A stretch of DNA of 13,090 nt from positions 1 to 13,090 of the forward strand of contig CAZTSG010000038.1 in NCBI GenBank assembly GCA_964616835.1, given 5' to 3'. This DNA is from JAAOZP01 sp964616835. GTDB lineage: Archaea > Thermoproteota > EX4484-205 > JAAOZP01. Below are positions 6,045 to 12,954 of the stretch, one piece after another; within the stretch, counting starts at the first letter, position 1; each line of letters starts with the position of its first letter. The position numbers were made by a program, and so were the translations under genes. A model generated the notes under the pieces. It ran no database searches. It was not told where the DNA came from and worked only from the letters and a program-made list of their open reading frames with translations.

Positions 6045-6278
6045 TCATTCTGTGAAGAGGGAAATGAGCGTTTCGGTGTGTTCAACATGTTCAAGCTTTT
6101 CTAGAACTTCGTAAATTGTTTTCCTAAGTTCTTCAAGATTCTTGACTTCGATTACGAGAACAGAATCGAACCTGCCTAGGACTGAGTTTGCCAGTTTGAC
6201 ACCCTTTACTCTTCTGGCTCTGACTACTTCCTCAGAGGTTCCGGGCTTCGTTTTAACCAGTACGAATGCTCTAATCAT
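6045..6278 (-). CDS. Stand-alone Lrp/AsnC ligand-binding (RAM) domain protein, copy 2
   Basis: About 77 residues from ATG at 6276-6278. A GTG at 6288-6290 overlaps the upstream TGA (GTGA) and would add four residues. The domain is the alpha-beta ferredoxin-like RAM/AsnC_trans_reg fold without a DNA-binding part: strand MIRAFVLVKT, KPGTSEEVVRARR helix, strand GVKLANSVLGRFDSVLVIEV, then a helix and the final HTETLISLF strand. The GRFD-x-(V/I) signature is typical. Such proteins form multimers and bind small ligands such as amino acids; they may modulate an Lrp-type regulator. It is cotranslated with the paralogue at 6287-6517. Confidence 0.8.
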   Translation of the reverse strand: MIRAFVLVKTKPGTSEEVVRARRVKGVKLANSVLGRFDSVLVIEVKNLEELRKTIYEVLEKLEHVEHTETLISLFTE

Positions 6279-6286
6279 TTTAAGTC

Positions 6287-6517
6287 TCACAACACTATGG
6301 AGGTTTCTGTCCTAAGAATGTTCGGAACCTTCTCAATAACTTCGTAAACCAGCCTGCTCAGGGCTTCAGGGCTCTCTACTTCGACTGTTGCAATAACATC
6401 AAACCTTCCATAGATCGGGTCTGCTGAATACACGCCTTTAATCTTACTAACCTCCTTAGCCACCTCTATCGAGGTCCCGGGCTTAGTAACTATAAATATG
6501 TATGCTTTAACAGCCAT
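6287..6517 (-). CDS. Stand-alone Lrp/AsnC ligand-binding (RAM) domain protein, copy 1
   Basis: About 76 residues from the ATG at 6515-6517, with the same fold as its neighbour: MAVKAYIFIVTKPGTS, SKIKGVYSADPIYGRFDVIATVEV and a final LRTETSIVL strand. A longer frame opens at 6550, but its first codons sit on the predicted TATA element (GATTAAATAC, minus strand, 6539-6548). That element is centred about 26 bases before the ATG at 6517, so the shorter start is preferred. The copy is first in a two-gene unit. Ligand unknown; no DNA-binding helix-turn-helix is present, so it probably acts by protein contact. Confidence 0.8.
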   Translation of the reverse strand: MAVKAYIFIVTKPGTSIEVAKEVSKIKGVYSADPIYGRFDVIATVEVESPEALSRLVYEVIEKVPNILRTETSIVL

Positions 6518-6538
6518 AATAAGAAATTTCCTTAAGGA

Positions 6539-6548
6539 GTATTTAATC
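6539..6548 (-). promoter_or_regulatory. TATA element of the RAM-protein pair
   Basis: On the minus strand GATTAAATAC is centred about 26 bases before ATG 6517, the spacing for a near-leaderless archaeal transcript. It also decides the start of the gene. Confidence 0.5.
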
Positions 6549-6583
6549 ATTTCTAAATCGAAAAAGAAGTTATGTTGAGTCAG

Positions 6584-6925
6584 CTACTCTACTACAACCG
6601 CTGTTCCAACCGCAGTAATTACGATAAATCCTTCCAAAATTTCTGATGTCTCGAAATCTATGCCTATGACTCCATTTGCACCAATAGTCATGGCTTTCCT
6701 TATAAGGTCGTCGAGAGCTTCGTTTCTGGCTTTCTCTATTTCTGAAAGATATGCTTCAGATTTTCCACCTACGAGAGCTTCTATTCCTGCGGCAAACCTT
6801 CCAAAGAAGCCTCTAGTTCTAACGGTTTGGCCGAAAACAATCCCAAGGCTTCTAACTATCTTCTTCCCTGGAATTTCGGGCGTTGTCGAAAGGTAAACCG
6901 GGCCGGGTGGCGGAGGGTAGCTCAT
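6584..6925 (-). CDS. YbjQ-like UPF0145 family protein
   Basis: 113 residues. Strand KIVRSLGIVFGQTVRT is followed by RGFFGRFAAGIEALVGGKSEAY, a helix EARNEALDDLIRKAMTIGANGVIGIDFE-type region, and a last strand pair IVITAVGTAVVVE. The order G-x-V-x-G, GGK-S-x-x-Y, A-x-x-x-GANG-V-x-G-I-D-F is the pattern of the YbjQ/UPF0145 family (small pentameric or decameric proteins of unknown role). The proline-rich start (PPPPGPVYL) is a little longer than usual. No Shine-Dalgarno sequence precedes the ATG, and a TATA element lies 25 bases upstream, so the message is probably leaderless. It is divergent from purC, with a 77-base shared promoter region. Confidence 0.85.
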   Translation of the reverse strand: MSYPPPPGPVYLSTTPEIPGKKIVRSLGIVFGQTVRTRGFFGRFAAGIEALVGGKSEAYLSEIEKARNEALDDLIRKAMTIGANGVIGIDFETSEILEGFIVITAVGTAVVVE

Positions 6926-7002
6926 GATAAGAGGTTTGATTAATAGTAAATAAGCTTATCTCAAGAAAGTTTTTAAACCAATAGTATTGTTAAGGGTTGC
7001 TA
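6926..7002. promoter_or_regulatory. Divergent promoter region between the YbjQ-like gene and purC
   Basis: Minus strand: CTTATTTA (plus-strand 6947-6954), centred 25 bases from the YbjQ-like start. Plus strand: TTTTTAAACC at 6970-6979, centred 29 bases before the purC ATG at 7003. The two TATA elements are about 24 bases apart, so the promoters are back-to-back and likely to influence each other. Confidence 0.6.
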
Positions 7003-7941
7003 ATGGATTTCGCAGAAGACCCTTTAACGGGTGAAAGTGTTAGACTCGTAGGATACTCTAACCTCGGTATCGGAAGTCTTAGGAGGGGGAAGGTCAGGGA
7101 TATATATGACTTAGGTGAAGAACTCTTGATATATCACACCGATAGGGTTTCAGCATTTGATGTAGTTCTACCAACTCTAATTCCCCGTAAAGGGGAGTAT
7201 CTTCAGAAACTGACTGTCTTCTGGATGAGGAAGAGTAGAAAGGTTTTTCCAAACCACTTGATAGATGTTGTTGACGACAGGAGTATTCTAGTTAAGAAGG
7301 CTAGGAGAATAGATATTGAATGGGTTGTTAGAAAGTACCTTTATGGTTCTCTCTGGAGAGAGTATCAAAAAGGTAGGAGGGAAATGTACGGTATAAAGTT
7401 CCCAGAGGGTCTGAGGATGGCTGAGGAGCTTCCTGAACCAGTGTTGACACCCACTACGAAATCAGACGTTGGTCACGATATGGAGATTAGTAGGAACGAA
7501 GCCATAGAGAGGGGCATAATCGATAGGGATACTTGGTCTGCGCTTGAAGAAGCCTCTTTAAAACTGTTTGAATTCTACGAGTCCGAGGCTAAGAAAGCCG
7601 GCATAATAATACCTGACTTCAAGATAGAGTTTGGCTTCTACAGAGATAGGCTGATCCAGATCGACGAGCCTCCTACTCACGATTCTGCGAGAATGTGGGC
7701 AATAAAATACTATAATGTAGGAGTGCCTCAGGAATCGCATTGCCTCGACAAGGAGTTTCTTAGAGAATGTTTAAGGAGGATGGGTTTCTCCGGAGAAGGG
7801 TCCCCACCGGAACTTCCGCCTAAAGTTGTCCGAGAGGTTGCTAAAAGATGCATAGGGTCTTACAGAGTGCTTGCTGAAGGTGTTAGCATAGAGGAGCTGG
7901 GTTTACTAAGCGTCGACGATATTTTTCCGCAATCTTGTTAA
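7003..7941 (+). CDS. purC: Phosphoribosylaminoimidazole-succinocarboxamide synthase (SAICAR synthase)
   Basis: 312 residues from ATG 7003; TTG 6997 would add two residues. The enzyme joins aspartate to CAIR with ATP to give SAICAR, in the cytoplasm. Visible family marks are GKVRDIYDLG near residue 29, SAFDVVLP, the EWVVRKYLYGS-type strand, KSDVGHD, and the IDEPPTHDSAR segment that binds Mg-ATP. The length and a C-terminal extension (LDKEFLRECL ... CIGSYRVLAEG) fit the long form like yeast Ade1 (about 300 residues) rather than the 237-residue E. coli form. First gene of the cluster; 59 bases and a second promoter separate it from purF1. Confidence 0.95.
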   Translation: MDFAEDPLTGESVRLVGYSNLGIGSLRRGKVRDIYDLGEELLIYHTDRVSAFDVVLPTLIPRKGEYLQKLTVFWMRKSRKVFPNHLIDVVDDRSILVKKARRIDIEWVVRKYLYGSLWREYQKGRREMYGIKFPEGLRMAEELPEPVLTPTTKSDVGHDMEISRNEAIERGIIDRDTWSALEEASLKLFEFYESEAKKAGIIIPDFKIEFGFYRDRLIQIDEPPTHDSARMWAIKYYNVGVPQESHCLDKEFLRECLRRMGFSGEGSPPELPPKVVREVAKRCIGSYRVLAEGVSIEELGLLSVDDIFPQSC

Positions 7942-7956
7942 ATTGACACTTTCATG

Positions 7957-7972
7957 TAATTTAAATTTAAAA
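7957..7972 (+). promoter_or_regulatory. TATA element upstream of purF1
   Basis: TAATTTAAATTTAAAA contains two overlapping TTTAAA boxes; the second (7966-7971) is centred about 32 bases before ATG 8001. The genes from purF1 to purL are tightly packed, so this is probably the start of the main purine operon, separate from purC. Confidence 0.5.
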
Positions 7973-8000
7973 GTACTTGGTAAATGTTAACCCTCGTTAA

Positions 8001-9476
8001 ATGCCAGGGGAGAAATGCGGCCTGTTCGGAGCCAAGTGTTTCAACAATAGGTGTGTTTTCGACTTCCTCTACTGGGGGATTATAGCTCAGAACCATCGGG
8101 GTCACGAGTCCTACGGGTTTCTAACTTGTGCCAATAGCTTTAGGAGGCATGTTAACATTGGTCTCGTACCCCAGGTTTCTGGGCGTAGATACTCTAGATG
8201 GCGTAATTTTCTCAAAGGAGACGTTGGTATAGCCCACGTCAGGTATGGCACTTCCGGGGAGAGAGGTGCCTCTAAGCTGGATTATGCTCAGCCGCTGGTG
8301 GTTTCTCATGAAGGCGAGAAAATAGGATTTGCTTTCAACGGCAACATAATCAATACTTACGAACTTCAAAACCGTTTGACGGGTGTGTTTAAAGGGAAAG
8401 AAACATTTTGCGACGCGCTGGTTTTTTCAAAGTATCTTGTTACCAGTATCCGGAATGGCTTGATGAATGCGATAGAAGGTTGTATGAAGAATGTGGAGGG
8501 TGCTTTCTCCGTATTGGGGTTAAGGAATAATGGCGAGCTGTTTGCTTTTAGAGATCCCTTGGGAGTGAGGCCTTTATCAATAGGAGAGAGCGAAGACGGC
8601 ATGGTTAAAGCATTTTCCTCGGAGACCGTCGGCTTCAACATTAATGGGTTGAGGTTTGTGGATGATGTTAAGCCTGGCGAAGCCGTAGTCATAACTAGAG
8701 ATGGCTCGCAGAGAGAGAGGGTCGTCAAGAGTGAGAGAACAGCTTTCTGCGCTTTCGAATACGCTTACTTCGCTAGACCTGATTCGTTTCTCAACGGAAA
8801 GTATGTTTACAGGGTTAGAGAGGAGTTTGGAAGAAACCTCGGCAAAAGGTTTAAAGACATTGTGGAGAAGGCTGACGTAATCCTATCCATGCCTGAGACT
8901 GCTGAAGACGCTGCATACGGCTTACACGAGGAGACTGGCTTGAAATGGGAGAGGATCCTCAGGAGGCATAGGTATGTGACTCGGAGAGCATTCATACTCG
9001 AGCCCGATGAAAGGATTTCGACAGTGGATAGGAAAGTTAACATCATGGAAGGAGGGTTAAATGGAAAAAGGGTTATAATTGTCGACGACAGTATTGTTAG
9101 GGGCGACACTACTCGAACCGTAGTCAGTAAGATAAGGAGGGCAGGTGCTGAGAAGATTTATGTTTTCGTAACCTTCCCAAGGATAACGCACCCCTGCTTC
9201 TATGGTATTGACATGGCTACTTTCAACGAGCTCATAGGCTTCAGATTCGATGAAGATGGTATTGCGAAGCAGATTGGTGCAGACGGAGTCTTCTACCAGC
9301 CTCTGGAAGATTACATCAGGGCTACTGGCATGAGTGCTAACGAGCTCTGCACAGCGTGCATCACGGGAGAATACCCAACTGAGACAGCTCAGAAAATGGC
9401 TGAAGCAGCCAAGGCCTCGGCGAAGACAGATGACCAGAGGAGGATATATGAAAGGCCTGAGCTCTTCAAGAGGTAG
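8001..9476 (+). CDS. purF: Amidophosphoribosyltransferase PurF, glutaminase-competent copy
   Basis: 491 residues. It makes phosphoribosylamine from PRPP and glutamine, the first committed step. The N-terminal Ntn-hydrolase domain has Cys6 after a five-residue propeptide (MPGEK), then HRGHES (usually HRGQES), HVRYGTSG with R81, YAQPL, and FNGNIIN with N113 and G114. The C-terminal phosphoribosyltransferase domain has the PRPP motif VIIVDDSIVRGDT (358-370). Cys250, Cys399, Cys450 and Cys453 match the four ligands of the structural Fe-S cluster in Bacillus-type PurF. The usual KNRYVGRTFI loop reads RHRYVTRRAFI. A C-terminal tail of about 35 residues follows the last Cys. It sits 9 bases before purF2. 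Confidence 0.93.
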   Translation: MPGEKCGLFGAKCFNNRCVFDFLYWGIIAQNHRGHESYGFLTCANSFRRHVNIGLVPQVSGRRYSRWRNFLKGDVGIAHVRYGTSGERGASKLDYAQPLVVSHEGEKIGFAFNGNIINTYELQNRLTGVFKGKETFCDALVFSKYLVTSIRNGLMNAIEGCMKNVEGAFSVLGLRNNGELFAFRDPLGVRPLSIGESEDGMVKAFSSETVGFNINGLRFVDDVKPGEAVVITRDGSQRERVVKSERTAFCAFEYAYFARPDSFLNGKYVYRVREEFGRNLGKRFKDIVEKADVILSMPETAEDAAYGLHEETGLKWERILRRHRYVTRRAFILEPDERISTVDRKVNIMEGGLNGKRVIIVDDSIVRGDTTRTVVSKIRRAGAEKIYVFVTFPRITHPCFYGIDMATFNELIGFRFDEDGIAKQIGADGVFYQPLEDYIRATGMSANELCTACITGEYPTETAQKMAEAAKASAKTDDQRRIYERPELFKR

Positions 9477-9485
9477 GATGTTCAG

Positions 9486-10799
9486 ATGACTGGAATACTT
9501 GGAATATATCTTTTCGACGAGAGATGGAATGCTGGAAGCTTCGGGGCTTATGGCTTGATGGCTCTTCAACACAGAGGGCAGGAAACTGTTGGGCTTGAGC
9601 TACTCGGCAAGAACAGGAGAAAGGTTTCTGGAGAAGGACTTGTCGAAGACGTTTTAAATAAAGTGGGTTTCGAGGGACATATATGCCTCGGCGCTGTTTC
9701 ACCGTATCCTGCAGAAGCTGAAGAAGATATTCAACCCTTCATGCTGAGCGAAAAAGTTTCAGTAGCAATAGACGGCAAAGTAACCGCCGTAGAGAATTAC
9801 AATTGGAATGACTCGCTTAGGTACGAGGAGAACTTGAGAAGAGCGTTTGAAAAATTCTCTAAAGGCAGTAATGATATAGGTGTTGTTAAAGATTTTTTTG
9901 ATAATTGTAAGGGTGGATTCGCATACATTGCTGTTAATGATAAGAATGAGATGGTTGCCGGCAGGGATCCTCTTGGCGTTAAGCCCCTTGCTCTGGGGAA
10001 ATTTGGTTTTGAAGGAGGCATAGTCGCTTCTGAAACATGTGTTATGGATGTTATCGGAGAAAGAGTGCCTATAAGTCCGGCTGAAAACATCGAGCCTGGT
10101 TGGGCAATGATTTTCACACCTTTTTCAGCGAAATGGATCAAGAGTAGTAATTGCCATAAGAGGGCTTATTGCAGCTTTGAATACGTGTATCTCGCCAGAC
10201 CAGACTCTTATGTTAACGATATCCCGATATACAGAGTTAGAAGAGACATAGGAAAGAAGCTCGCTGAAGAGAGCAGGGTTGATGCAGACGTTGTAATAGG
10301 CGTGCCTGAGACGGCAATACCTTTCGCAATGGCTTATTCTAATGAAACCGGGGTACCGATAGAGAAGGGTTTTGAGCTCACCGGCAGAAGGGTTAGGAGC
10401 GCTCTTAGGCCAGATCAGTTTGAGAGGCTTAAGGGTGTGCAGCTCAAGCTCAACGTGATAAGCGAGGCGGTTAAAGGTAAGAGGGTCGTGCTGATCGATG
10501 ACAGCGTTGTCAGGGGGAATACTCTTGCCAACATAGTTTACCTAATGAAGGAGAAAGGTGCTAAGGAAATCCATGTGCGAATAGGTAGCCCACACATAAT
10601 TTCACACTGCCCCTTCGGCGTTGAGGTTCCCCCGGAAGACGAACTCATAGGGCGACACTTGTCTGAAGAAAAGATAGCTGAGGTCGTTGGCGCAGACTCT
10701 TTCAAATACTTGAGTTTAGAAGGACTCGTAGAAGCGATCGGGTTGAGAGAAGACGAATTGTGCTTGGGTTGCTTCAATTGCGTGTATCCGGAGGTGTAA
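9486..10799 (+). CDS. purF: PurF paralogue with degenerate glutaminase site
   Basis: 437 residues, start ATG 9486 with GGATG upstream. The layout is that of PurF: N-terminal Ntn-hydrolase-like domain with HRGQET and GRDPLGVKPLALG; C-terminal phosphoribosyltransferase with VVLIDDSVVRGNT (334-346); Cys229, Cys375, Cys426 and Cys429 in the Fe-S positions. The glutaminase site is lost. The nucleophile position reads Thr2 (MTGILGI where MCGIVGI is usual), HVRY is replaced by AVSPY so the Arg becomes Ser72, and NGN is replaced by DGK (96-98). The PRPP loop is also altered (LTGRRVRSALRP). It probably cannot hydrolyse glutamine. It may use free ammonia, act as a partner subunit of PurF1, or serve as a regulatory copy. 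Its TAA overlaps the purD ATG by one base. Confidence 0.88.
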   Translation: MTGILGIYLFDERWNAGSFGAYGLMALQHRGQETVGLELLGKNRRKVSGEGLVEDVLNKVGFEGHICLGAVSPYPAEAEEDIQPFMLSEKVSVAIDGKVTAVENYNWNDSLRYEENLRRAFEKFSKGSNDIGVVKDFFDNCKGGFAYIAVNDKNEMVAGRDPLGVKPLALGKFGFEGGIVASETCVMDVIGERVPISPAENIEPGWAMIFTPFSAKWIKSSNCHKRAYCSFEYVYLARPDSYVNDIPIYRVRRDIGKKLAEESRVDADVVIGVPETAIPFAMAYSNETGVPIEKGFELTGRRVRSALRPDQFERLKGVQLKLNVISEAVKGKRVVLIDDSVVRGNTLANIVYLMKEKGAKEIHVRIGSPHIISHCPFGVEVPPEDELIGRHLSEEKIAEVVGADSFKYLSLEGLVEAIGLREDELCLGCFNCVYPEV

Positions 10800-12280
10800 T
10801 GTTGAAAGTACTTCTAGTTGGCAGCGGTGGGCGGGAACACGCTATAGCTAAAGCGTTCTACAAGAGTGGTTATGAACCTAAGCTCTTCTGCGTATCGGAG
10901 CTTGTAAACCCGGGCATAAGCAAGATCGTTAAGGAAACTGGTGGAGAATATTACGTTGGTAATCCGAATGATCCTGAGACGGTTTTCCAGGCTGCTGTCA
11001 GAGCCGGTGTAGACTTCGTATTCGTTGGTCCCGAAGAGCCTAATTTCAGAGGTGTTCCAGATAAGCTTGAGGAAGAAGACGTACCTTGTATAGGCGCTAA
11101 CAGAGAGGTTGCTGAAATAGAGATGTCTAAAGCGAGTATGAGGGATCTTCAGTGGAAATACATGATTCCAGGAAGGCTCTGGTATAAGAAGTTTAGGACT
11201 TTTGAAGAAGCTGTTCCGTATGTTGAAGAGTATGCTGAGAGCGTTGCCTTAAAGCCTGCGAGGCAAGTGGGAGGCAAGGGTGTTAAAGTGATAGAGGATT
11301 TTCAAGTCTATTTGAGAGAGGATAAGAAGAAAGTGAAGAAGCAGCATGTAGAATCCATCTACAAGGATTACATGAAGGGTTATGACGATATGGATTTCAA
11401 AATCCTTATAGAAGAAAGGGTTTGGGGACCGGAATATACACTGCAATGCTTTACAGACGGTAGGACAGTGGTTCCGATGCCGGCGGTCCAAGACAACAAG
11501 CATGCTTTCGACGGCGACCTGGGTCCAGAAACCGGTGGGATGGGTTCTATAGCTTGCGGTATGAACCTAAGATGGGGTGTTAATGATGATAGAGCCATAC
11601 TTACTGATGAGGAGATTGAGAAATCTACTGAGATAGTTAGAATGATGGTTGAAGCGATCCAGAAAGAGACTGGCCGTAAATACCATGGTGTTGTCGCTGG
11701 ACAGATGATGCTAACCTCAATATGGGGTCCTACAATAATAGAAATGTACTCTAGGCTCGGCGACCCTGAGGCCCTTAACGTTTTAGCTGTTTTGAAAACT
11801 GATTTAGTTGAAATATGCGAAGCGATAATAGAAGAGAGGCTGAACGCTATTAAGGTGGAGTTTGAAGAGAAGGCGACGGTCGTTAAAGCGGTCTCGCCAG
11901 AAGGGTATCCTTTAAGCAGAGACCTTGCAAAAGGTCATCCTGCTATAGTTAATGAAGAAGAGGGTGTTTTCTGGGCTTCAGCGCATTTGAAAGAAAATGG
12001 TGTAATAGAAACTGGAGGATCAAGACTCATAGAGTGCCTCGGAGTTGCTGAATCGATCCCGGAGGCCAGTCTTATCGCTGAGAGGCTTACTTCCAAAGCA
12101 CGGTTAGCAGACGGCTGGGGTCTATTTCATAGGAGTGACATCGGCTCAGAGAAGTCTTTGGAGAGAAGGATAATGCTTGCCAACATGGCTAGGGAAATAT
12201 ACAAGTATAGGGAGAGAAAGGGTATTCTTGGGAAAAGAATTATATGGATTCCTGGGAAGGGCTTGGAAGAGGTTGGCTAG
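10799..12280 (+). CDS. purD: Phosphoribosylamine-glycine ligase (GAR synthetase)
   Basis: 493 residues from ATG 10799, placed by the glycine-rich N terminus MLKVLLVGSGGREHA and GGAGGT at 10790-10795; upstream in-frame codons run into purF2. The enzyme condenses phosphoribosylamine with glycine using ATP. ATP-grasp features: ALKPARQVGGKGVKVIED (P-loop-like), LIEERVWGPEYTLQCF, VQDNKHAFDGDLGPETGGMGS, and YSRLGDPEALNVL, which matches the family's RFGDPE segment. It is longer than the ~425 residues of bacterial PurD; extra residues sit after the P-loop-like strand (a Lys-rich stretch near 175-200, with KKKVKKQH) and at the C terminus. Such changes are usual in archaeal PurD. It ends 3 bases before purE. 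Confidence 0.94.
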   Translation: MLKVLLVGSGGREHAIAKAFYKSGYEPKLFCVSELVNPGISKIVKETGGEYYVGNPNDPETVFQAAVRAGVDFVFVGPEEPNFRGVPDKLEEEDVPCIGANREVAEIEMSKASMRDLQWKYMIPGRLWYKKFRTFEEAVPYVEEYAESVALKPARQVGGKGVKVIEDFQVYLREDKKKVKKQHVESIYKDYMKGYDDMDFKILIEERVWGPEYTLQCFTDGRTVVPMPAVQDNKHAFDGDLGPETGGMGSIACGMNLRWGVNDDRAILTDEEIEKSTEIVRMMVEAIQKETGRKYHGVVAGQMMLTSIWGPTIIEMYSRLGDPEALNVLAVLKTDLVEICEAIIEERLNAIKVEFEEKATVVKAVSPEGYPLSRDLAKGHPAIVNEEEGVFWASAHLKENGVIETGGSRLIECLGVAESIPEASLIAERLTSKARLADGWGLFHRSDIGSEKSLERRIMLANMAREIYKYRERKGILGKRIIWIPGKGLEEVG

Positions 12281-12283
12281 AAC

Positions 12284-12715
12284 ATGGCTAAAGCAGCAAT
12301 CGTGATAGGAAGCAAGTCTGATGAAGAGCTGGGTAAAAACATAGTGGATTTTCTAAAAGGCTTCGGTGTCGAATGCGATTACAGAATTCTCTCCGCCCAC
12401 AGGAATCCTGAGGAACTAGACAAGTTTGTTAAAAGCAGTGATGCAGAGGTTTTCATTGCCGTTGCGGGTCTTTCAGCAGCGCTACCTGGAGTAATAGCCT
12501 CCAAGACTTTGAAGCCAGTGATAGGTGTTCCGAGAGAGGTTAAGCTCGGAGGCCTGGACGCGCTACTCTCGATTGTTCAAATGCCTCCAGGAATACCTGT
12601 GGCTACAGTAGGTATAGATAATTGGAAGAATGCTGCGATACTCGCATTAGAAATACTCTCCTTAAAATATCCTGAGTTAGCAGAGAGGCTTGTTGAGGAG
12701 AGGAAGAGAAAGTGA
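12284..12715 (+). CDS. purE: PurE, phosphoribosylaminoimidazole carboxylase/mutase
   Basis: 143 residues. It has the PurE start GSKSDEE (9-15), SAHRNPEELD (37-46) with the catalytic His39, AGLSAALPGVIASKTL (61-76), and LDALLSIVQMPPGIPVATVGID. It converts AIR or N5-CAIR into CAIR. Class I enzymes usually have a His in AAHLPG; here the position is Ala67. No purK is in this window, so the enzyme may carboxylate AIR directly with CO2, as class II PurE does; that is inference. TGA 12713-12715 overlaps the purS GTG (GTGA), and the 3-base gap to purD points to one transcript. Confidence 0.92.
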   Translation: MAKAAIVIGSKSDEELGKNIVDFLKGFGVECDYRILSAHRNPEELDKFVKSSDAEVFIAVAGLSAALPGVIASKTLKPVIGVPREVKLGGLDALLSIVQMPPGIPVATVGIDNWKNAAILALEILSLKYPELAERLVEERKRK

Positions 12716-12954
12716 GGATTAAAATAGAGGTTAGGCTTAAACCCGGTCACTTCGATCCCGAGGGAGATGTGGCTGCAAAGTCTCTTAGAGACCTAGGTTT
12801 TCCTGTGGATGCTGTTAAAGTTGGAAAAGTCTACGTTTTAGACGTTAAAGTTGACAGCAAAGAGGAGGCGTTAAGACTGGCTGAAGACATGTGTAAGAAA
12901 CTCTTAGCAAACCCTGTTAAAGACGATTACACCATAGAGGTGCTTAACGCCTGA
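12712..12954 (+). CDS. purS: FGAM synthetase subunit PurS
   Basis: 80 residues from GTG 12712. The start RIKIEVRLKPGHFDPEGDV matches PurS, followed by AAKSLRDLGF, VGKVYVLDV and a last strand DDYTIEVL. PurS is the small dimeric subunit that holds PurQ and PurL together in formylglycinamidine ribonucleotide synthetase; it is found with the three-part enzyme of archaea and Gram-positive bacteria. The start overlaps the purE stop (GTGA). The next gene overlaps its stop in turn. purQ is not between purS and purL here, so it is elsewhere or after purL. Confidence 0.93.
   Translation: MRIKIEVRLKPGHFDPEGDVAAKSLRDLGFPVDAVKVGKVYVLDVKVDSKEEALRLAEDMCKKLLANPVKDDYTIEVLNA

Noticed and set aside
6518..6550. 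Longer start for the first RAM protein at 6550
   Set aside because: Its first codons fall on the minus-strand TATA element GATTAAATAC, and the paralogue aligns from the ATG at 6517.
8121..9702. Several minus-strand open frames opposite purF1 and purF2
   Set aside because: They mirror strongly conserved plus-strand genes, have unlikely composition (Ser/Leu-rich) and no promoter or family features.
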